Shown: positions 38,601-49,170, counted from the stretch's first letter. The stretch is 64,000 nucleotides of DNA from Isosphaera sp. (GCA_013822085.1 PNJV01000003.1:1-64000), one strand, 5' to 3'. The notes: generated by a model not told the origin, from the sequence alone. A program made the numbers and translations.

Positions 38601-39278
38601 CTCGAGGGCTACAAGGTCGCCGACGCGGTGCGCGAGTCGTCGATCGGGGCCTCGGGCTTTAGCGACTGGTGGGCCTACAAGGTCGAGGTCCAGGACGCCA
38701 TCCCCGCCGGCGGCCCGATCATGGCCGAGCAGGGCGTCGTCGTCTCCTTCAACTCCGACTCGGACGAGCTGGCCCGGCGGCTCTACATCGAGGCCGGCAA
38801 GGCCCGCAAGTACTCCCGCCTCCCCGACGGCACCCACACCCTGACCCCCGAGGACGCGCTCAAGTTCGTCACCCTCAACCCGGCCAAGCAGCTGGGCATC
38901 GCCGACCGCGTCGGCTCCATCGAGGTCGGCAAGGAGGCCGACATCGCCGTCTGGTCCGCCTCGCCGCTCTCGACCATGACGCGCTGCGAGCGCACCTACG
39001 TCGACGGCCGCGAGCTGTTCTCCATCGAGAAGGACGCCGAGCTGCGGGCCCAGAACGCCGAGCACCGCGCCCGCATCACCCAGAAGCTCCTGCGCGACGC
39101 CCCCGCGACCGCCGGCCGCGGCACGGCGCCCGCTGGGCCCCGGCGTCGGCCGGCCTCGCTCCTGGCCCAGATGCAGGACGACGCCCAGCGCGCCATCGAC
39201 GATCACTACCTCGACATGATCCGCCGGGGCATCGACCCAGCCGCCCACCGCACCGGCGTGTGCGGCTGCGAGTTCTGA
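35613..39278 (+). CDS. Secreted protein with two amidohydrolase-family domains and beta-rich inserts (1221 aa)
   Basis: Signal peptide; first domain GLHVYPGFIDPFVEVD (no HxH), second GKHVTPGIIDAHSHTGISGG; GGGFGGGGGGGGGAGGGGGP loop. Confidence 0.88.
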   Translation: MHTTTHDRPATAPRNARRTARAALRALALVALSTLAPVAALGQSDPLRPPPNRPGRDPLSADAIVGATVHVSPTRVIDNGTVVIRDGRIAAVLQGQAPPPGVRVHQGKGLHVYPGFIDPFVEVDAPRPADGSPGVHWNPRVTPQRSVLDGPGLDQAAMRALRAQGFTVAALAPRGGIFRGSGAVVALNDTPPELALPRPDVIKPDAFQVLSLELGGGFGGGGGGGGGAGGGGGPTDRWAGYPGSKMGAIALVRQTFYDADSRAAQAQLRTQNQAEADPSALDALARGAPGGSLIAFSVEDELELLRGIKIGREFNRPMVFVGSGTEFRRLDAIVADRPQLIVPLSFPEKPQAGSIGELEAIELRTLMTWEQAPTNPARLEKAGLSPLLTSSRLRDRGQFLTNLRSAVRHGLPEQAALEMLTTRPAALLGLAGELGSIDPGKRANLVVLDRPLFDRQSRVLGVWVDGNAYDLAPAPGPLEGTWKLTVVGTVGAGERSLVIGRDNAVTLVEGDTRSRATNVSVSAGRLSMVMDAKPLVRAGEGSAALTGVIGLDQAGKSQTLTGQLRTTDGKSYQWSAARVSDKADLPAPQRTPGGQAPEGEAAPAADDPVGGSWSVRVTGPAPFPPGGLDITMALAHNQGTVTGTIETPFGPSNIDQGTFNAGTGQAVLTATIGPEGNAQQATISLKFAGESFTGTSTNDAGVFQLSGARRSVAGTPRAADEPEATPNVPERLPGYPFGAFALAELPPQELVIITGGTVWTLGPAGTIENGAVVIRDGKIAFVGSASSIPTINGTARVIDATGKHVTPGIIDAHSHTGISGGVNEGGQTITSEVRIQDVTNPDSVSWYRQLAGGVTAVNSLHGSANPIGGQSQTVKNRWGARHPDDLHVAGAIAGIKFALGENVVQANFPGAGGTRYPQSRMGVEALIRDRFLAAKEYAAARARGEAVRRDLELEALVEIMEGTRLVHAHSYRADEILMLARLSAEFGFKLGTYQHILEGYKVADAVRESSIGASGFSDWWAYKVEVQDAIPAGGPIMAEQGVVVSFNSDSDELARRLYIEAGKARKYSRLPDGTHTLTPEDALKFVTLNPAKQLGIADRVGSIEVGKEADIAVWSASPLSTMTRCERTYVDGRELFSIEKDAELRAQNAEHRARITQKLLRDAPATAGRGTAPAGPRRRPASLLAQMQDDAQRAIDDHYLDMIRRGIDPAAHRTGVCGCEF

Positions 39279-39384
39279 CCCCACGCACCTCCCCACCCTC
39301 CACCCTCCATCCCCCCGGCACGCGTCACCACCACTCAGCACACCCGGCGCCCGGCACGCCCGAGCGCTCGCAAGACACACACCC

Positions 39385-40881
39385 ATGAAGACCACTCACG
39401 CAGCACACCGCAACCCCGCACGCGGCACCCGCCGCGGGGCCTTGGCCCTGGTCGCCGGCATCGCCGGGTGGCTCGCCGCCCCGGCGCTGGCCCAGGACCT
39501 GACCGTCAAGGCGCCGCCGCAGTCGCGCCCCGTGGCGATCGTCAACGCCGCGATCCACCCCGTCAGCAGCGCGCCCATCGAGCAGGGCTATGTGCTCTTC
39601 GACGGCGGGACCATCCGGGCCGTGGGGGCCATGGGCGACGCCCCGACCTTCCCCGACGGCACCGAGGTCATCAACGCCAAGGGCCAGCGCGTCTACCCGG
39701 GCTTGATCGCCCCGGCGACCCAGATCGGCCTGGTCGAGATCAGCTCCGTGCGGGCCACGCGCGACTTCCTGGAGACCGGCGACATCAGCCCCGAGGTGGT
39801 CGCTGCCGTGGCGGTCAACGCCGACTCGACCCTGATCCCCGTGACGCGCCAGAACGGCGTGCTCTCGTTCGGGGCCTTCCCCAGCGGCGGGGGCACCTTC
39901 CCCGGCACGGCCAGCGTGATGCAGAACGAGGGCTGGACGTGGGAGGAGATGACCGTGCGCAGGTCCGCGGGCCTGGTGGTCTCCTGGCCCCTGATGCGCG
40001 TGGTGCGCTCGCCGTTTGTCCAGCGCTCCGAGGCCGAGCAGTCCCAGGACATCAGCCGCCGGGTCGGCGCCATCCGCGACGCCTTCGTTGGCGCCCGCGC
40101 CTACCTGGCCCAGCGGGCCAGCGACCCCTCCACGCCGGTGGACGTGCGCTGGGAGGCCTTCGGCGACGCGCTCGGCGGGCGCGCCTCGCCCCAGACGCGC
40201 CCGGTCTTTGTCGAGGCCCAGGACTACGACCAGATCACCGCGGCGGTGGCCTTCGCCGACGAGATGGACCTCAAGATCGTCATCGTGGGCGGCCGCGACG
40301 CGGGGCTGTGCGCCGACCTGCTCCGCCAGCGCGACATCCCCGTCATCATCGACGCGCCCGTGCTCCTGCCCCGCCGGGACGACTCGCCCTACGACGAGAA
40401 CTACGGCCTGGCCGGGCGGCTGGAGAGGGCCGGCGTCCGCTTTGCGCTCAACACCGGCGAGGAGACCGCCCGCGAGCGCAACCTGCCCTACTCGGCCGGG
40501 ATCTCCGTCGCCCACGGCCTGAGCAACGAGGCCGCCCTGCGGGCCATCACGCTCGGCGCCGCCGAGATCCTGGGCGTCGCCGACCAGCTCGGCTCGCTCC
40601 AGCCGGGCAAGCGGGCCACGCTCTTCATCGCCAACGGCGACCCCCTCGAAGTGACCACCGACATCTCCAGGGCCTTCATCCAGGGCCGGGCCGTTGACAT
40701 GTCCAGCAAGCACAGCGTCCTGGCCAGCAAGTACCGCGAACGCTACCGCCAGCAGCGCTCCGGCGCCAGCGAGTCCGGCCTGCCCGTGGCCGCCCCGGGC
40801 GCCCCCGCCCGCCCCAGCGACGCGGGGACCACCGCTGCCCCCGCGAACGCCCCGACGCGCAGCACGACCCAGCAACGCTAA
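39385..40881 (+). CDS. Secreted amidohydrolase-family protein, metal-binding motif degenerate
   Basis: VKAPPQSRPVAIVNAAIHPV, GQRVYPGLIAPATQIGLVE (no HxH), GVADQLGSLQPGKRATLFIANGDPL. Confidence 0.85.
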   Translation: MKTTHAAHRNPARGTRRGALALVAGIAGWLAAPALAQDLTVKAPPQSRPVAIVNAAIHPVSSAPIEQGYVLFDGGTIRAVGAMGDAPTFPDGTEVINAKGQRVYPGLIAPATQIGLVEISSVRATRDFLETGDISPEVVAAVAVNADSTLIPVTRQNGVLSFGAFPSGGGTFPGTASVMQNEGWTWEEMTVRRSAGLVVSWPLMRVVRSPFVQRSEAEQSQDISRRVGAIRDAFVGARAYLAQRASDPSTPVDVRWEAFGDALGGRASPQTRPVFVEAQDYDQITAAVAFADEMDLKIVIVGGRDAGLCADLLRQRDIPVIIDAPVLLPRRDDSPYDENYGLAGRLERAGVRFALNTGEETARERNLPYSAGISVAHGLSNEAALRAITLGAAEILGVADQLGSLQPGKRATLFIANGDPLEVTTDISRAFIQGRAVDMSSKHSVLASKYRERYRQQRSGASESGLPVAAPGAPARPSDAGTTAAPANAPTRSTTQQR

Positions 40882-40940
40882 GGCGACCGCCCAAGCCCCT
40901 GCTCGCACGGGCATCTGCGCCTCCCCCCGTCGCCCTCAAG

Positions 40941-40963
40941 CGCCCGCGCCCGCGGGCGTTTTT
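40941..40963 (+). terminator. Rho-independent terminator CGCCCGC-GCCC-GCGGGCG-TTTTT
   Basis: Perfect 7-bp GC stem followed by T5, 60 nt after the amidohydrolase stop. Confidence 0.85.
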
Positions 40964-41028
40964 CGTCTTTGACCCAGCGCAGCGCGGGGCCGCGCCGCGA
41001 TCGGTCTTTGCGGTTCTTTGGGCGGCGC

Positions 41029-41057
41029 TTGCGTGTTTGATATTTGTATGGTATATT
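41029..41057 (+). promoter_or_regulatory. Sigma70-type promoter TTGCGT-N17-TATATT
   Basis: Consensus spacing inside an AT-rich island; upstream of the ECF sigma gene. Confidence 0.7.
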
Positions 41058-41194
41058 GAAGGCGCCCAGCCAGGAGATCCGACCTCTGCGCCCGCCGGAA
41101 ACGCCCGCGCAGCGCATCGGAATACCTCGAAGGCGGGCGGCGCGGTGAGAGCGCACGTGCGCGTCACCGGCGGCCGCGTCGGCCTTGGGCGGGC

Positions 41195-41977
41195 ATGGGA
41201 ACTGTCGTGGTGCATGAACCATCGATCCCCAACGCGTCCGCCACGCCCCGGCCGGGCCCCGATGTGATCGGCCGCATCGAGCCGGCGCACGCAGCGGCCC
41301 CGCTGAGCGACTCGGCCGAGCTGATCGGCGCCGCCGACGTGGGCGTGCCCGATGAGCCAGCGGCCCGGGTGCGCAGCGGCGCGGTGCTGACGCGCGAGCA
41401 GGCCGTCACGCTGTGGGACCGCCAGCGGCGGCTGGTGGCGACGATCCTGCTGGCGCACAAGCCGGCTGAGGCGGACCTGGACGACCTGATGCAGGACGTG
41501 GCCTCGGCGGTGGTGGCCAAGCTGGACACGCTCTCCGACGCCGGGGCGTTCGTGCCGTGGCTGCGGACGATCGCCGTCAACGCGGCCCGCGCCAGCGGGC
41601 GGCGGTGGACGGTCCGGCGGCGGTCGCTCGCCCGCGGCCTGGACCCCCACGACGGCGAGGCCCTTGGCCGGGCCGGCGGGGCGGTGGACCAGGGCTCGGC
41701 GGACAGCTCGGCGGCCCGCGAGGAGGGCGCCAGGCTCATGCGCCTGGCCCAGGAGCTCCCCGACGGCTACCGCGAGCCGCTCTTGCTGCGCGTGGTGCAC
41801 GACCTGAGCTACGCCCAGATCGGGGCGATCCTGGACCTGCCCGAGACGACGGTCGAGACGCGGATTGCGCGCGGCCGGCGCATGCTCCGAGAACGGGCCG
41901 TGGCCGCTGCGGCGTCCGGGCCCGGCTCCGATCAGCCGGCGGTGACGGTTCACCGGCCCACGCGCATCTGGAACTGA
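41195..41977 (+). CDS. ECF-type sigma-70 family RNA polymerase sigma factor
   Basis: Region 2 EADLDDLMQDVASAV; region 4 LPDGYREPLLLRVVHDLSYAQIGAILDLPETTVETRIARGRRMLRE. Confidence 0.92.
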   Translation: MGTVVVHEPSIPNASATPRPGPDVIGRIEPAHAAAPLSDSAELIGAADVGVPDEPAARVRSGAVLTREQAVTLWDRQRRLVATILLAHKPAEADLDDLMQDVASAVVAKLDTLSDAGAFVPWLRTIAVNAARASGRRWTVRRRSLARGLDPHDGEALGRAGGAVDQGSADSSAAREEGARLMRLAQELPDGYREPLLLRVVHDLSYAQIGAILDLPETTVETRIARGRRMLRERAVAAAASGPGSDQPAVTVHRPTRIWN

Positions 41978-42030
41978 CGCGGGCCCGGCCCGGCCGGGGC
42001 CCTCGCGCCCACGCACCCAAGACACCCGCC

Positions 42031-42762
42031 ATGACACCCCACGATCCACACACCCCGCCCGCTGCGCCGCTGATCGACCCCGCCGGCCGCGACCTGCTGC
42101 TCAGCCGGCTGATCGACGGCCGGGCCACCGCGCGCGAGTGGGCCCTGCTGCGCGACATCGCCCGCGCCGACGAGCTGGTCTGGTCGGAGCTGATCCACAC
42201 CCGTGCCATCGACGAGGCGCTCTCGGGCGTGATCTCGTCGCGCAGCGCCTCGGCGGCGGGGGCTGCGCCCCTGCCCACCGAGGACGCGCCGCTGGTGCTG
42301 GCCCACCGCGCCGACGCGGCCCACCGCGCCTCGGTGCGCGCCGGTCTGGCCGGCGGGGCGGGCTCCGTGGCCCGCGGCATGGCCGGGTGGGCCGTGGCGG
42401 CGATGCTCACCCTGGCCGTCGGCATGCAGTTCCTCTCTCCGGCAGCCCGGCAGGGCGCGGGAACCATGACCTCCGGCCTCGGGCCGCAGCTGGCCGCCCC
42501 CAGCACGCCCGAGGAGGCCATGCGCTCGTACCTGGAGCTGGGGCAGCGCTCCGGCCAGGTCCTGGGCGAGATGAACGACCGCATGGTGATCTCGGCCACG
42601 CCCAACCCCGACGGCAGCGTCGAGGTGATCTTCGTCCGGCCGATCATCGAGCGGGCCCGCCTGGAGCAGCTCCAGCGCCTGGGCACCGACGAGACCGGCC
42701 GGAGCATCACGATCCCGCTCTGGCCCGGGCAGTTCGCCCAGCCCGGCTCTGACCCGATCTGA
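42031..42762 (+). CDS. Single-TM protein, candidate anti-sigma factor
   Basis: Immediately follows the sigma gene; cytosolic N-terminus, TM GWAVAAMLTLAVGMQFL, periplasmic C-terminus. Confidence 0.6.
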   Translation: MTPHDPHTPPAAPLIDPAGRDLLLSRLIDGRATAREWALLRDIARADELVWSELIHTRAIDEALSGVISSRSASAAGAAPLPTEDAPLVLAHRADAAHRASVRAGLAGGAGSVARGMAGWAVAAMLTLAVGMQFLSPAARQGAGTMTSGLGPQLAAPSTPEEAMRSYLELGQRSGQVLGEMNDRMVISATPNPDGSVEVIFVRPIIERARLEQLQRLGTDETGRSITIPLWPGQFAQPGSDPI

Positions 42763-42948
42763 TACGGCCCACCGCCGGGTGCGCGCCGACGGGTTGGCCC
42801 GCGGGGCGCATCTGGCATAGGCACGCCGTCGCGCAGCGAGCACGCGCAGCGGCACGACGGGGCACGCTCGCCGCCACGCCGCCCCGACCGGGCGCCGGCG
42901 GCACTGATGGGCCCGGTGTCAGGGTCACCGGGCAAGGAGAACACGACG

Positions 42949-44057
42949 ATGCACGCGACGTTGCACCTGCTGATGGCCGTGGTCGCGCTGGCTGGCTTGC
43001 AGCCCGCCCCCGTGGCCGAGACCCCCAAGCCCCCCGCCGACGCGCCCGCCGCCCAGCGGCCCCCGGTCAGCGTCCAGCGGACCTTCTCCTTCAGCCGCGA
43101 CGGCGACCAGGTCCGCATCGAGATGGACGGCGACAGGATCGTCAAGGCCGAGCGCAACGGCGTGGCCCTGAGCGACGAGGAGGCCCGCGCCCTGGCGCGC
43201 GAGCTCAACCTCAAGGTGACCGAGCTGTTCCCGGGTGGGGGTGGGCCCAGGGGCGACATCCCCGGCGGCCGGGTGATGATCTGGGGCCCCGACGACGCGC
43301 CGTGGGTCGGCCGATTGGCCCCGCCCGATGGCGGGTTCCGCAGGCGCCTCGACGGCCCGCTGGACCTGGACATCGACCTGGGCGTCATGCCCGAGCCGCC
43401 CAAGTCCGTCATCGGCGTCTCGCTGACCAGGCCCAGCCCCGACCTTGCGGGCTACCTGGGCCTGAGCCCCGATGACTTCTCGGTCGTCCTGGACGTTCGC
43501 CCGGACTCGCCCGCGGCCAAGGCCGGGCTCAAGGCCTTCGACGTGATCGTGAGCATCAACGGCCAGGCCGCCCCGGAGCCGAGCGTCCGCCGGGTGATCG
43601 GCGCGCTCGAGCCGGGCTCGCAGGTCAAGCTGACGGTCCGCCGAGCCGGCCAGACCAGCGAGCACACCATCGAGACCGTCCAGCCCGTGGGCGTGATCGG
43701 CCGCGGGGGCGAGGCCGGCCAGGACGACGCCCGCGAGGCGCTCCGCCAGGCCCAGCGCCAGCAGCTCAGGCAGCTCCTCGACCAGGACGCCCTCAGGGGG
43801 CTCCAGGGAGCCCTCAAGCAAGAGCAGGAGCAGCTGCTCAGGCAGAACCGGGAGCTGCGCGAGCGGCTGGACGCGATCGCGGTGGATCCGCAGACCAGGC
43901 TCGGTGGTCGTCGCCGCGCGGCAACGCCGAGCGCGACGAGCAGCTCCGCGCCATGCTCGATCAGCGGCTCGGGGCCATCGAGTTGCGCCTGAGCGAGCTC
44001 CTGCGCCGGCTCGGCGGTGGCGACGATCCCAAGCCGGCCAACCCCGACCAGCCCTGA
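42949..44057 (+). CDS. Secreted PDZ-domain protein with C-terminal coiled coil; apparent frame disruption near 43.9 kb
   Basis: PDZ: LGLSPDDFSVVLDVRPDSPAAKAGLKAFDVIVSINGQ; coiled coil continues in another frame as RGNAERDEQLRAMLDQRLGAIELRLSELLRRLGGGDDPKPANPDQP*. Confidence 0.8.
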
Positions 44058-44095
44058 TCTCAAGGGCGTCTGACAACTGAACGAACCCTCCTGGG

Positions 44096-44127
44096 CACGC
44101 ACCCCGGCATCGGAGCCGGGGTGCGTG
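44096..44127. terminator. Strong hairpin (13-bp perfect stem CACGCACCCCGGC/GCCGGGGTGCGTG)
   Basis: Direct reading; followed by tcaattt on the + strand, 39 nt after the frame-corrected stop 44057. Confidence 0.65.
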
Positions 44128-44256
44128 TCAATTTGGACGGGCCGCTCTGTCGCAACCGCGGCATAGGGATACGCCCTGGCGGGCGAGACAATCCCGCCTT
44201 GGGATCTATGCTTTCGATCCGCTGCGGCACGACGGCGGGCGGGATGGAAGGCAGGC

Positions 44257-45816
44257 ATGCAACCGGGACCACTGGACGCGCTTGGGCGGCTGATCGAGGC
44301 GATACGCGAAGGGGCGACGCGGTCACCGGCACTGGCCGGGGCCCTGCGCGAGCTTGCCTCAGCGATCGCGGCGTTGGCCCCGCCCGAGGGTCAGGACGCG
44401 GCGGGCGTGACGGGCCAGGCGGGGCACGGGCCGGCGCAGCGCCGCGCCGAGCCGGCGCCGGCGGCAGCGGTCGAGCCGGAGCAGGTCCGGCAGTTCGCCG
44501 ACGCGTTGCGGCAGGGCCTTGGGGGCATGGGCGCAGCGGGTGCGCCGGCGGCGGTCACGGGCCCGCGCGTGGTGTCGCAGGGCAGGGCCGCCGAGGGCGT
44601 GGAGGTGCCGGCGTCGCGCCGCGGGCAGGGCCTCGACGTGGCGGCGCTGGCGCGGCGATGCGAGCTCAAGGCCGACAGCTGCCTCTTCGCGGCCCGGCGG
44701 GCGCGGGGCGTGGCCCAGGGGGCGACGATCTTCGACTTCAAGCCCGAGTACCTGGCCCTGCTGGACCGCGGCAAGGCCGAGAAGACCTATCTGTGGATGG
44801 TCGCGCCCAGCGACGGGACGCCGCCGGAGGGGCTCGAGCGGATCGCCGAGGCCTACGGGATCCTCAAGGAGGCGGCGTCGCTGATCGTGCCGGCCGCGTC
44901 GGACCCCGAGGCGCCGCAGGGGCTGATGGAGAAGCTGCTGCCGCTGCTGGCCACGGCCCAGTGCGCGCTGCGCGAGTCGCTGCCGACCGGCGAGATCGAC
45001 CGCGACCAGGAGGACGTGTTCTGGTTCCTGCGCGACCAGACCGAGCAACGGCGGGTGTACATCGCCCAGCACCTGACGCGCGACAGCAAGGCGACGGTGG
45101 AGGAGGCTCGCGCCGCGTTGGAGCAGGCCCGGCAGGTGGTCGGCGAGCTGGCGGGCAAGCAGAAGGCCGGCAAGGCGCGCAAGGAGTCGGTCTCGCGGGC
45201 CCGGTACCACGCGGGGCAGCTGGCCCAGGGGCGTGCCGTGGAGCCGGACAAGTCGTGGGCGCTGATCGCCCAGGTGGTTGGCGAGCTGGCTGTGGCGGGC
45301 TCGCCGTTGCCCAAGGATCTGTCGGCGGCGTTGGAGCCGCTGGCGGGCGCGCTGCTGGTCGAGTGTCCCGAGGAGGCCCTGCGGGAGCGCCTGCTGGAGG
45401 TGGCGCAGCGGGCGGCCGAGAGCGAGGGTCAGGGGGAGGACGACCGGGCCGACTCGGCGGAGATCGAGCGGGCCCGCCAGCTGCTGGCCGACCGGGTGCT
45501 GGTGATGATCGGCGGCGTTCCCAAGCCCGAGGCGGTCGAGTCGCTGCGCAAGTCGCTGGCCCTGCGCGACGTCCGGTGGCTCTCCAAGCGCGACCACGCC
45601 TCGACGGCCCCGTTCGAGACCGAGATCTCGCGCCCGGACGTGGACGTGGTCATGGTGATGATCCGCTGGTGCAACACCCACGACGGCCCCGAGGTGCGCG
45701 AGATGTGCCGGCTGCACAACAAGGCGTGCGTGACGCTCCCGGGCGGTTACAACCCCTCGCAGGTGGCCCACCACGTGCTCGAGCAGGTGGGCGAGCGGCT
45801 TCGGCACGCGGGCTGA
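44257..45816 (+). CDS. 519-aa protein with C-terminal DUF2325-like domain
   Basis: VLVMIGGVPKPEAVESLRKSLALRDVRWLSKRDHAS...DVDVVMVMIRWCNTHDGPEVREMCRLHNKACVTLPGGYNPSQVAHHVLEQ. Confidence 0.6.
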   Translation: MQPGPLDALGRLIEAIREGATRSPALAGALRELASAIAALAPPEGQDAAGVTGQAGHGPAQRRAEPAPAAAVEPEQVRQFADALRQGLGGMGAAGAPAAVTGPRVVSQGRAAEGVEVPASRRGQGLDVAALARRCELKADSCLFAARRARGVAQGATIFDFKPEYLALLDRGKAEKTYLWMVAPSDGTPPEGLERIAEAYGILKEAASLIVPAASDPEAPQGLMEKLLPLLATAQCALRESLPTGEIDRDQEDVFWFLRDQTEQRRVYIAQHLTRDSKATVEEARAALEQARQVVGELAGKQKAGKARKESVSRARYHAGQLAQGRAVEPDKSWALIAQVVGELAVAGSPLPKDLSAALEPLAGALLVECPEEALRERLLEVAQRAAESEGQGEDDRADSAEIERARQLLADRVLVMIGGVPKPEAVESLRKSLALRDVRWLSKRDHASTAPFETEISRPDVDVVMVMIRWCNTHDGPEVREMCRLHNKACVTLPGGYNPSQVAHHVLEQVGERLRHAG

Positions 45817-45893
45817 TCGGCGGGGTTGCGGCCGGTGCGCCCGGGGCGACGCGCGTGTTCGTGCTCGCCGCCGTGCGCGTGCAGGCTGTGCGC

Positions 45894-45925
45894 ACGGGCG
45901 GGCCGGGCGGGCCGGGCGGGCTGGG
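45894..45925. repeat. 9-bp tandem repeat (GGGCGGGCC)n
   Basis: cgggcgggccgggcgggccgggcgggctgggcg in the gap before the moxR-type stop. Confidence 0.8.
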
Positions 45926-46002
45926 CGAGAGTGGTCCCGGGCCGGTGGCGCCCCCGCCGGGGCGTGCGCAGCCGGGGAGTTGCCAGCGCGGCTGCGCCGC
46001 GG

Positions 46003-47100
<1,098 letters not shown>

Positions 47101-47195
47101 CGTGGGCGTCTCCGGGAGCGTGCGGCGGGCCGCGGACGGATGGTACTGGGCCCGGCCCCGGCGCGCCGGGGCGCGGCGGGCATAATCTCAGGCAC

Positions 47196-48131
47196 GTGCC
47201 GCTGCTGGAAGCGACCAACCTGCGCAAGAGCTACTCCGGGCGGACGGTGGTCGGCGGGGTGACGTTCCACGTCGACCGCGCCGAGATCGTCGGGCTGCTG
47301 GGTCGCAACGGGGCGGGCAAGACGACCAGCTTCCGGATCGCCATCGGGATGATCGAGGCCGACGAGGGCCGGGTCGTCTTCGACGGGCGCGACGTGTCGT
47401 CGCTGCCGATGTACCGCCGAGCGCGCCTGGGCATGGGCTACCTCTCGCAGGAGCCGTCGGTCTTCGGGCGGCTCACGTGCGAGCAGAACCTGCTGGCGAT
47501 CCTCCAGACGCTGGACCTGACGCGCGCCCAGCGGCGGGCGCGGGCCGCCGAGCTGCTGGCCCAGTTCCGGCTGGCGCACAAGGCCCGGCACCCGGCGCGG
47601 ACCTGCTCCGGCGGCGAGCGCCGCAAGCTGGAGATCGCCCGGGCGCTGGTCACCCAGCCCAAGCTCATCCTGCTCGACGAGCCCTTCAGCGGCGTGGACC
47701 CGATCGCCGTGGAGGACCTCCAGCGCGAGATCCGCGCGCTGACACGCCGCGGCATCGCCTGCCTGATCACCGACCACAACGTGCAGCAGACCCTGCGCGT
47801 GTGCGACCGCGCGATCATCATCGACGAGGGCCGCACCTTCGCTGAGGGCACACCCAGGGAGCTGATCAACGACGAGATGGTCCGCCGGGTGTACCTGGGC
47901 TCGCTCTTCCGCGGCGACGAGTTCGACCACCCGATCACGTCCGACGCCATCGACCCCGGGCGTGGCCCCGGCCCCGCGCACGCGGCGGTTGGGGGCAACG
48001 GTCTGTCGGCGGGCCCCGAGGGCAACGGCGTGCCCGGGCGCTTGGGCGTCGGGCCGGTTGGGGCTGGGAGCGCTGGGGCCCAGGGCGGCGGCGCAGCGGG
48101 CGAGCGGCCGCCGGCGGGCCCGCAGCGCTGA
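47196..48131 (+). CDS. lptB: LPS export ABC transporter ATP-binding protein LptB
   Basis: LGRNGAGKTTSFRIAIGMI, YLSQEPSVFGRLTCEQNLLAIL, CSGGERRKLEIARAL, LDEPFSGVDPIAVEDLQ, ITDHNVQQTL. Confidence 0.92.
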   Translation: MPLLEATNLRKSYSGRTVVGGVTFHVDRAEIVGLLGRNGAGKTTSFRIAIGMIEADEGRVVFDGRDVSSLPMYRRARLGMGYLSQEPSVFGRLTCEQNLLAILQTLDLTRAQRRARAAELLAQFRLAHKARHPARTCSGGERRKLEIARALVTQPKLILLDEPFSGVDPIAVEDLQREIRALTRRGIACLITDHNVQQTLRVCDRAIIIDEGRTFAEGTPRELINDEMVRRVYLGSLFRGDEFDHPITSDAIDPGRGPGPAHAAVGGNGLSAGPEGNGVPGRLGVGPVGAGSAGAQGGGAAGERPPAGPQR

Positions 48132-48174
48132 GGGCCGGGCGAGCCGGGCACGAGCACGCCTGGTGCCGGCGCGA

Positions 48175-49170
48175 TCAGCCGACGCGCTGGGAGGGGGCGG
48201 CGGTGTCGTCGCCCATGATGGCGCCGGGGCGGAAGTAGCGCGAGGGGCGGTCGTCGTTGAGCTGGTCGTTGAGCTTGCGCAGGGCCTCGTCGGCGATCTG
48301 GCGGACGCGCTCGCGGGAGATGCCGATCTCGGCGGCGATCTGCTTGAGGGTCAGGGGCTCCTGGCCGTCGAAGCCGAAGCGCAGGCGCAGGATGCGGGCC
48401 TCGCGCTCGTCGATGGCGTCCAGGAGCTTGCGGATGGTCCAGAGCTCGTCCTGGCGCATCATGGTCTCGGCGGGGGGGCCGGCGCGGTGGTCGGCCAGGG
48501 CGTCGCCGAAGTTGAGCGCGTCGCCGTTGTCGTCGGTCGGCGACTGGCTCGGGGCCTTGACGGCCTTGACGGCCCGGCGGATGATGCGGAGCTTGCGCAT
48601 CGGCAGCTGGAGATCGTCGGCCATCTCCTGGAGGGTGGGCGGGCGACCCAGCGAGGCCTCCAGCCGGCGCGCCGCCTGCTTCCAGCGGGCGATGAGCTCG
48701 ACCATGTACGCCGGGACGTGGATGGGCTGGACGGCGTTGATCAGCGCCCGCTTGATCGCCTGCTTGATCCACCACGAGGCGTACGTCGAGAACCGGGCGC
48801 CCTGGGCCGGGTCGAAGCCCTCGACGGCGCGCAGCAGGCCGACGTTGCCCTCCTCGATCAGGTCCTGGAGCGACAGGCCGCGGTTGGCGTAGTTCTTGGC
48901 GATGGAGACGACCAGGCGGAGGTTGGCCCGGATCATCCGCTCGCGGGCGATGGGGCAGTTGTCGTTGATCACGGCCCAGCCGAGGCGCCGCTCCTCCTCG
49001 GCGTTGAGCAGGGGCACCTCGTTGATCTGGCGCAGGTAGATCTGGAGGCCGTTCTGGACCTCGCCGAACGCCACAGCACGGATCGACCTGGTGAGTGCCA
49101 AGCCGTTACCCCTTTCGGCGCCGGGTGGGCCGGGCGCCATCACGAGAGAGGGCCAGTGTACCGGCCCCAT
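48175..49170 (-). CDS. Sigma-70 family (RpoD/RpoS-like) sigma factor
   Basis: [96 protein letters not shown]. Start could be further downstream. Confidence 0.95.
   Translation of the reverse strand: MGPVHWPSLVMAPGPPGAERGNGLALTRSIRAVAFGEVQNGLQIYLRQINEVPLLNAEEERRLGWAVINDNCPIARERMIRANLRLVVSIAKNYANRGLSLQDLIEEGNVGLLRAVEGFDPAQGARFSTYASWWIKQAIKRALINAVQPIHVPAYMVELIARWKQAARRLEASLGRPPTLQEMADDLQLPMRKLRIIRRAVKAVKAPSQSPTDDNGDALNFGDALADHRAGPPAETMMRQDELWTIRKLLDAIDEREARILRLRFGFDGQEPLTLKQIAAEIGISRERVRQIADEALRKLNDQLNDDRPSRYFRPGAIMGDDTAAPSQRVG

Noticed and set aside
35283-39395. 1370-aa minus-strand ORF
   Set aside because: Antisense to a clear amidohydrolase gene; low-complexity Gly/Ala/Arg/Val-rich translation typical of shadow ORFs in high-GC DNA.
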